15,000 nucleotides of DNA, from the NCBI GenBank assembly GCA_009663005.1, contig CM018915.1, positions 14,691,072 through 14,706,071 on the forward strand, in the 5' to 3' direction. The position numbers and the translations under genes were made by a program. Positions 9,605 to 15,000 of this stretch are shown here, in pieces. Positions within the stretch are counted from its first letter, which is position 1. Each line of letters begins with the position of its first letter. This DNA comes from Actinidia chinensis (Eukaryota; Streptophyta; Magnoliopsida; Ericales; Actinidiaceae). The notes beneath the pieces were generated by a model, which worked only from the letters and a program-made list of their open reading frames with translations, was not told where the DNA came from and ran no database searches.

Positions 9605-9769
9605 GGGGGGGTGAATAGGGTTGTTGACAACTTTCTTTAATAAAAATTATACTGAATTTTTTTTTTTAAAAGAATTTAGAATAAGTTAGAAGCGTATAAT
9701 GTAAGAATCTAAATGAGCACATATAAAGAGATAGGAGAGAGATTCAACTCCCGGTCTTCTCTTGTCTCT
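9605..9769. other. G7 motif and AT-rich lead-in to the compositional island
   Basis: AGGGGGGGTGAATAGGG starting at 9604 resembles a phrase (AGGGGGGTGAATAG) that I recall as frequent in plant repeat DNA, but I cannot tie it to a named family. From about 9745 the plus strand becomes pyrimidine-rich, with TCTCAAGT twice near 9779 and 9787, just before the switch to purine-rich sequence. Confidence 0.3.
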
Positions 9770-11805
9770 TATTTGCTCTCAAGTGTTCTCAAGTACTCAC
9801 GCACTTTCATGCGCCAAGCATAATGGCTCGCGACGGTGGGGGACAAGGTGCCGAGGGCCAGGAGAAGTATTGAGGGGAAGCTCAGAGGGGAGAAAAAATG
9901 GGGAGCAGGAGGGAAAGGGCTAGACATGGAGAATACGGAGCCCTGAAGTGCCAGCGTATCCCCAGCGGATGGCGACATAGCTGAAATTAGCGAAATGGTG
10001 CGGGAACTGCAGAAAACGGGCGGGACGAACCAGTGTCCACAGTCGAGGAGGAGATAAGTAATTCTCTTCAAAGGAGAAAGGAAACTAAAAGGGAACGCGC
10101 GGAAAGGAGCAAAAAAGAAAGGTGGAGGGTAGAGAAATGGTGGGCAGATCCCGTGTAGTCCAGTCCCCTCTCATTACGGGAGAGGAGTGGTGTGACCACC
10201 AGGACAACAAAGACAGGGGGAGGAGGGAAGACAAATGCCTGATACACGGAGGAGCGGGGTTTATCGCACGTGTAGTGGCAATGGAAATGACAGGGAGTTT
10301 GTTTCAGGTGTTTCGCAAGAGTGAGGCTAAGAGACGAATCCCGAAGTAATAAAAAAGGCAGCGAGAGAAATGGGGGATTATAGGGCCCAAGGGGGAGGAC
10401 ACAAGTAAGAGGAACCAGTTGCAAAGAATAGTAAGAAAAGCAAAGTGTCTGGAGGCCCAACACGAAGAGCAAGCCCAAGGGAACGAAAAGAAAAAAGAAA
10501 AGCGTGGGTATAGAAGGCACCATAGGTAGGCTGCAAGAAAGACGAATATGTTTGAAGGTCAGGAGGTGCCCCACTGGAAAAGGACACCCCCGGATAGCGA
10601 ACACGGCAGGAGGGCGAGGTACAGCTGAGAGGGACTGGACCCCGGAAAAATGATCAAGAAAGGTTTCTTTAACGAACAAAACACTAGGGACAAGAGGGGA
10701 GAAAAGGCGGCACAAGTTGAAGGGCTCTTTTATTCCGAACAACAAGTGGGAAGGGGGGCTCCGCGTTTCCCAAAGGAACGTAGCGGAAAGAGCAAAGGGC
10801 AAAGGAAAGAAAAATACCGAAAGAGCAAGAAATAGACAAAAACAAGGGTCGCAAGAAGGGAAAATGAGAGCAAGGGAAGAAAAGTGGAGAGAAAAGCGCT
10901 GTGACGGCGAAGGAGGGAGATGGGGAGGGCGGATAAAGAGAAAAGGGGAAGAAAAGTGGGGAGGATGCAATGGCCCAAGGGCAGGAAGAAAGAAGGTCAA
11001 CCAACGAACCCAGAAGCAAGCAGTCTGACCTTGGAGGTCGAGAGACGCCTGGTGGGGAGGGCTGAGGAGGCGGCAGGGGGGGAAGGGGCGGGGGGCCGAG
11101 GGTCACCGGGCTAGAAGGCTGACCGCGTAAGGAGAAGGCGGAATAGGAGGAAAATAGGTGAGAGCGACGGGAGGCCAAAATGTGAACAGCTGTAACGTAA
11201 TACACGGAAGATGCGCTGAAGAGGCACACCGCAATAACTAGAACGACCAGTAGAGAGCCAAAATTTAAAGAGTCTCGACTCCTGCACAGGCACACACAAG
11301 GATCTTGTCTACCGAAGAAGTACGCAGTACCGAGGTAAGGGAAAGAAGGAGAACATAATTCCAAACTGTATTCGAGGGTTCGCGGAGGTGGCGACGGGGC
11401 GTGGAAAGAGCTGCGTTCGGCCAACGTGCGGGAGAGTGTGCTGGATGGGACAGCACGCAACAGCAGAATAGGGAGGGCGCAAGAACGGTGGAAATTAGAG
11501 AGAAGTGAGAGCGGAGCACGGAGCATGCCTACACGAAGGATTGCGGGGAGAGGGGAGCAGCCCAGCGATCAATAGTCAGGAAGGGCAGCGGAATCCCAAC
11601 CAGCGGTACTGAGCGTTATAAGGAAAAGATAGCATAGGAGGACACAAGAAAGGGGAGGGGGAAAGGACAGGGGAATAGCAGGGAGCTCGGGTGTGATGCA
11701 AAGAAATGGGCGAGAAGGGAGAATGACTAGGACGAAAGTGGAGACGGGAAAAACATAAAGGGTGCTGTGAAAAGATGCAAAGGGACAAGGCAGGGTAACT
11801 AAGCT
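9770..11805 (+). other. Purine-rich, GC-richer island of unknown origin
   Basis: For about 2 kb the plus strand is strongly rich in A and G. A hand count of 10801-10980 gives 151 purines of 180, with 12 T and 17 C. A row at 11641-11700 has 48 purines of 60. CG dinucleotides are common, unlike old methylated repeats. The complement shows long open frames of 310 residues (10068-11000) and 280 residues (10684-11526), both rich in Ser, Leu, Pro and Phe. The first lacks an ATG at its start, they overlap in different frames, and neither shows a domain. They follow from the composition, because complement stops need TTA, CTA or TCA on the T-poor plus strand. Origins to consider are organelle-derived DNA, a non-coding part of a retroelement, or an expanded purine tract. 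Confidence 0.6.
11076..11102 (+). other. G-quadruplex motif
   Basis: G runs of 7, 4, 6 and 3 are separated by loops of 2, 1 and 4 bases, which meets the usual G3+N1-7 rule. It sits in the GC-richest part of the purine island. A weaker candidate lies at 11652-11683, with loops of 1, 8 and 7. Confidence 0.7.
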
Positions 11806-12555
11806 GTTCAAATAAATTAGCCTAGTTAATCGGGGAGTGCAGTGTAGGCGTACTTCAGGGAGGATGACGTCACTGCAACAACCGCTACTAGGTGTTAAAT
11901 AGAATCCTACCTATCGATATAAATTCTGCCTCTCATGCACCTGCCAGTGGACTCTCCTTGCAACAAGTTTCTTCTATAAGAAAACAAGAAGGGACAGATA
12001 TCATAGGGCTGACATGGGTCGGTAGCGGGTAAGTTGAAAAGTAAGGTACCAAGGATGGACCGTAAACTTCAGAAGACGGTGAAGGCGGACAACCAACTAG
12101 ATCGTGAAAGTGAGTGAAAATGATAGAGAAAACAGTGGGTACCCGGTCCTACTCAGGTCTACTTCATTAGCCATCGCGAGTGACCGGGGGACGATTAAGG
12201 GTTTCAGCTTTACGCCTAGCAATAGGAACGTCCTAGTAGGGAGGGAGGGAGCCTTCTATGCAGAACGCGGCCTAGGACGACTGTAACCCAGGCGAGGGGA
12301 AAAAACCCAGCACGCCCATGTGAGGTCCTGAGGCGCTCGTATGGAGAGCATGATTTAATGACTGCTATCTGTTGCCTACATTAAAGACACGGGATCGAAC
12401 AAGAGAAGTATCTCATCATTTCGAGTTGGAAGGTCCGCATCTGACTAACTTTTTGAGACATGTAAAATCCGCGAGGGTCGGTGGGAGAGGCAGCGGAAAT
12501 GGAGAGAATGGCGGGAGACCTCGACTGGGAGGCTGATGAGGGGGGGACTTACTTA
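11806..12555. other. Mixed-composition right part of the island
   Basis: The purine bias stops near 11805 but GC stays above the flanks until about 12555, with a second purine-rich burst at 12480-12550 ending in a G7 run (12541-12547). A 60-residue plus frame at 12104-12286 shows no known motif. The texture, GC-moderate with few long A/T runs, reminded me of plant mitochondrial intergenic DNA, but I recognise no mitochondrial gene and this is only an impression. Confidence 0.35.
11865..11924 (+). promoter_or_regulatory. CRE palindrome plus TATA box, promoter-like
   Basis: TGACGTCA at 11865-11872 is a perfect bZIP-binding palindrome. TATAAAT follows at 11918-11924, 45 bases downstream, a spacing like that of plant and transposon promoters with as-1/CRE elements. 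Transcription would start roughly at 11950. No ORF of note follows closely, so its function is uncertain. Confidence 0.3.
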
Positions 12556-12654
12556 TGAAATGAAGCTAAGGATATGTATTTATATGCCTTAGTAAGAAAT
12601 AACCGTTGGAGGATTTTAAAGTTTGCTTTAGCCATTTCAATTTGATCACATTTT

Positions 12655-13055
12655 CAAAGTGCAGAAATGATTTTTATCAAATTTCAGTTGGCAACTACTT
12701 TTCAAAGTCAGAATTTATTTTAACCAATTTTTCAAAGTTGCAACCCATTTCAAAGTCAGAAATTGTTGCATCCACATTTTCAAAATTTGGAATCAAATTT
12801 TTCAAGTCAGAAATTGTTGCTAACCAATTTTTCAACTTGGAATCAATTTTTCAAAGTCAAAAATTGTTGCTCTACCAATTTTTCACACTTGGAATCAAAT
12901 TTTAAAGTCAGAAATTGTTTGCTGCCAATTTTTCAAACTTGAAATCAACTTTTAAATCAAAAATTATTACTAGCCTATTTTTCAAAATTATCAATTTAAA
13001 TTTTTCAAAGATAAAATTATTCTAGCATATTTTTAAGACTTAAATTTTAATGCAT
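12655..13055 (+). repeat. Tandem repeat of about 50 bp, eight decayed units
   Basis: The unit pattern is CAAAGTCAGAAATTGTTGC, then a CCAATTTTTC block, then a CTTGGAATCAA block. Units start at 12655, 12703, 12751, 12803, 12852, 12903, 12953 and 13006, with spacings of 48-53 bases. The central units agree best and the outer ones drift. The 99-residue plus frame here simply reads through the repeats (KSEIVA recurs) and is not a gene. Confidence 0.85.
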
Positions 13056-13541
13056 TTTTGTATTTGTTTTAAAAGATGCATAGGATTTAGGTCATTTTAG
13101 ACTAATAATTTAACCATACAGAGCTTTACAAAAATACCCTAATGAAAGTTCTCATTTTGGAGATCTTCAGTACTTGACGTTCTACTGCAGTCCAAATATT
13201 TCGTATTGGATCCTTGAGAATATTTGCTTGAATGTTTTCTTGGCAACTATCATCTTGTTAAATACCCATTAGAGAAAAAAGATAGAATTTGTTATCATCA
13301 AATATTTGCAAACAAATCGGATGACGTCATAGGCTAACACAAGCATTTTTAATTATTTTATTTTATAGGGAAATTGGCTATAACAAAGAATGAGAATGAC
13401 AATAATAGAGTAGAAACGAGTAACAAAAACCCCCTTTTTTTCGTGGATCTTTAAATTTGTCCTGTTGAAGAGTCTGTTTTTCAGGGATCTAATCTTGAAT
13501 TTGTTGCAAACCAAATGGTTGAGAAAAACGTCAATCCTTTC
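13056..13541. other. AT-rich stretch with a CRE palindrome
   Basis: No gene is visible. ATGACGTCAT at 13321-13330 is a perfect 10-base palindrome containing the CRE word, the second such site in the window. A loosely repeated pair (GGATCTTTAAATTTGT near 13445 and GGATCT followed by TGAATTTGT near 13485) is also present. Confidence 0.4.
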
Positions 13542-13586
13542 CCAACTTAAGCGCCTCGAAACAGCTTTTAGAGGCGCTTAAGTTGG
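13542..13586. repeat. Perfect 16-bp inverted repeat (stem-loop)
   Basis: CCAACTTAAGCGCCTC (13542-13557) and GAGGCGCTTAAGTTGG (13571-13586) are exact reverse complements with a 13-base loop. The stem is GC-rich next to the loop. It is too short for a typical plant microRNA precursor and lacks the T run of a terminator; it may be part of a transposon. Confidence 0.9.
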
Positions 13587-13629
13587 TTTTACCATGCATA
13601 GAAAAAAAACCATGAAAGGTGGTTTCGGA

Positions 13630-13754
13630 GGCGCCCATCTAGCGCCAACAAAAAGATGAAAGCATCGAGGGAGGGAGACGATGATGTCTGAGAATTTTTG
13701 GGAGATTTGTTTGATGGAAGCATGAAGGGTGGTTTAATCTTTTGCTTCATGCTT
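13630..13754. repeat. Two further small inverted repeats
   Basis: GGCGC (13630-13634) pairs with GCGCC (13642-13646) around 7 bases, and AAGCATGAAG (13718-13727) pairs exactly with CTTCATGCTT (13745-13754) around 17 bases. The GAGGCGC word is shared with the larger stem upstream. The phrase CATGAARGGTGGTTT occurs twice (near 13611 and 13721). Confidence 0.7.
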
Positions 13755-14430
13755 GTATTTCCCAGTTTTTTGGTGTTTAAAGTAAGAAATAAATATCTTA
13801 ATGATTACCCAGAAGTTCATATTCTCTTTTATGAGGCAATTTACAAGATATTTAAAAACTCCAACTTGATGATTTAAGTCAATTTACAATATATTATCTA
13901 TTTCTTGAAGGCAAACATGATAAAATGATAGTATGATTATTGGATCGATCTGATTATTTTATCAACAAATGAACCTAGAAAAATGTGGAATTGTATAATC
14001 AGTATAAGCCATCCAATCCATTTTGAGGACTGAAGAGAAATTCAGTTTTCGACTGAATATTTCTGGTTTAAATTTTGAAGAGTGCTTTTCACACTAGTTT
14101 GGTTTGAATATTTTTTATTATTATTGTGAAAAATTACAAAATTGATTATATTCTATTTGTGCTTAGGGGTGCAACTCATGCTAGTTCGGAACGATTAGGA
14201 TGTGGTTGAATTAAGTGATCGTTGGTGATGACGTGTGGTAGTAGAGTTAATTGACCGTTAGTGGCTAATTAACCAAATGGTGCGATAGTTAGGAAAGGTG
14301 CGATCGCAGCCATTGATTGTAACTAGCATGATTGAATGGACACAATCAAATTAGAAAGGTTTTGACCGTACGGATTGATCCAACGGTCACAACTGGTCGC
14401 AAATGATAGTAATTGAAGGGATGCGTATTA
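13755..14430. other. AT-rich stretch, possibly distal promoter
   Basis: There is no open frame. Towards the right end are TTGACC words (14251-14256 and 14362-14367, W-box type) and ATCCAACGGTC near 14378 with a MYB-like CAACGG. These occur before the TATA box at 14434 and could be promoter sites, but such words are short and common. Confidence 0.3.
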
Positions 14431-14433
14431 GCC

Positions 14434-14780
14434 TATAAAATAGACCATCATGAATCAGAATTTCACAACAGAAAATAAAGAAAATAATAAAAAAAATTAC
14501 TTCCATCTATTGAGTATAAGTCTCAAGTTTGATATTATCATAAACAGAATCTCAGTGGGCGAGTCCCACGGAGACACGTGTTTCCCCAATTTGAATCAAT
14601 CCCAAGTCCAAAACTCAGAAGCGTTTTCGAACCATGAGCGTTACGTACTCTCCTCTCTCTCTCTCTTTCAATGAGATTGGGCCTGAATTAGTACTCAAGA
14701 AAATATCATGAGCACGTTAATCTCAAAGGCCAGAATGGCACATTTCATACCCAGTTTCGCCACAAACCGATCAAACCCTA
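14434..14780 (+). promoter_or_regulatory. Promoter and 5' leader-like module at the right edge
   Basis: TATAAAATA lies at 14434-14442, an ACACGTGT G-box at 14574-14581, a CT-rich tract at 14648-14668, TGGGCC at 14678-14683 and AAACCCTA (telo-box) at 14773-14780. This mix is typical of plant promoters and leaders. Two small plus frames lie inside: 74 residues from the ATG at 14450, and 35 residues from the ATG at 14735 to the TGA at 14840. Neither shows a domain, so I treat them as possible upstream ORFs or noise. The words also work on the minus strand, so direction is uncertain. Confidence 0.35.
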
Positions 14781-14840
14781 TGCAAATTCGAACGACTCTA
14801 ATGGATACAAACACTCGCGAAGGGCTGACAGAGCAAGATT

Positions 14841-14900
14841 GAAGAAGAAGAAGAAGAAGAAGAAGAAGAAGAAGAAGAAGAAGAAGAAGAAGAAGAAGAA
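14841..14900 (+). repeat. (GAA)20 microsatellite
   Basis: Twenty uninterrupted GAA units, read as TTC on the other strand. The purity suggests it is young or length-variable. GAA/CTT tracts are common in plant 5' leaders, which agrees with the neighbouring promoter words. Confidence 0.98.
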
Positions 14901-15000
14901 GACCAAGAAACTAGAAGAGCGAGCAAGATTTCAACTGGTCCTAATGTGAACAAAGACCTCAAAAAGGTCGGTCTGTGACTGTTTTTTACTTTTTCTAATT
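14901..15000. other. Right-edge sequence, no gene resolved
   Basis: AGACC (14954-14958) and GGTC/GGTCT downstream form a small potential stem near 14954-14974, followed by a T-rich run. This looks like chance. Any gene implied by the upstream module would have to start beyond this edge or use a short first exon that I cannot identify. Confidence 0.3.

Noticed and set aside
9604..9613. G7 run as a retrotransposon polypurine tract
   Set aside because: It is not followed by a recognisable LTR start and is flanked by T-rich sequence; it could equally be chance.
10068..11000. 310-residue minus-strand open frame
   Set aside because: It begins at TTG, is low-complexity (Phe, Leu, Pro, Ser), has no domain, and is expected because the purine-rich plus strand rarely holds TTA, CTA or TCA.
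10684..11526. 280-residue minus-strand open frame with ATG
   Set aside because: Same compositional cause. It overlaps the 310-residue frame in a different frame, shows no domain, and has no promoter or leader that I can support.
11569..11811. 80-residue minus-strand open frame
   Set aside because: It lies in the purine island and has the same Pro/Ser/Leu bias without any motif.
12375..12395. GGGATCGAAC, resembling a tRNA T-arm
   Set aside because: No matching acceptor, D-arm or anticodon arm could be placed around it.
12606..12905. 99-residue plus-strand open frame
   Set aside because: It is a translation of the 50-bp tandem repeat.
14164..14175. TAGGGGTGCAAC, resembling a hAT terminal repeat
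   Set aside because: No inverted partner or 8-bp target duplication seen in the window.
14954..14975. AGACC...GGTCT stem followed by T run, like a bacterial terminator
   Set aside because: The DNA is plant-like, the stem is only 4-5 bp, and the T run is interrupted.
1..15000. CRISPR arrays, bacterial operons, defence or toxin systems
   Set aside because: No regularly spaced direct repeats with unique spacers, no Shine-Dalgarno-led gene series, and no recognisable bacterial proteins.

Overview
This window looks like AT-rich, gene-poor nuclear DNA of a flowering plant, most likely a dicot. The signs are long A/T-rich tracts, long terminal repeat (LTR) retrotransposon pieces with methionine-tRNA type primer binding sites, a plant-style Helitron end, and plant promoter words (telo-box, site II TGGGCC, G-box). 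I see no intact protein-coding gene, no tRNA or rRNA, no CRISPR array and no bacterial-type operon.

Layout, left to right. Positions 1-283 look like the end of an LTR, followed by a primer-binding-like site and about 670 bases of decayed internal sequence. Positions 961-1890 are AT-rich with nothing recognised. Positions 1900-2215 hold a degenerate tandem array. From about 2548 to 5905 there is probably a broken Ty3/Gypsy element: a candidate long 5' LTR, a weak primer binding site, a leader, and a gag gene with several stops and at least one frameshift. A candidate non-autonomous Helitron on the minus strand fills 6109-7480 and contains a long foldback with arms of about 263 bases. AT-rich DNA follows to about 8760.

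The second half is odder. Positions 8985-9360 are a GC-richer, exon-like stretch without a credible ORF. Promoter-like words lie at 9532-9604. Positions 9770-12555 form an island of different base composition. Its first 2 kb is very purine-rich on the plus strand (84 percent purine in a 180-base count), and it carries G-quadruplex motifs and a CRE-plus-TATA arrangement. Eight decayed units of a ~50-bp tandem repeat follow at 12655-13055, then a cluster of three inverted repeats (13542-13754). At the right edge (14430-14900) a TATA box, G-box, CT tract, TGGGCC, telo-box and a perfect (GAA)20 tract look like the promoter and 5' leader of a gene that may begin just outside the window.

The long ORFs in the purine-rich island are best explained by its composition, because complement-strand stops need T- or C-rich triplets on the plus strand. 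No genes here work together as a pathway. The window is a layered set of transposon remnants, one compositionally foreign island of unknown origin, and a possible gene edge.
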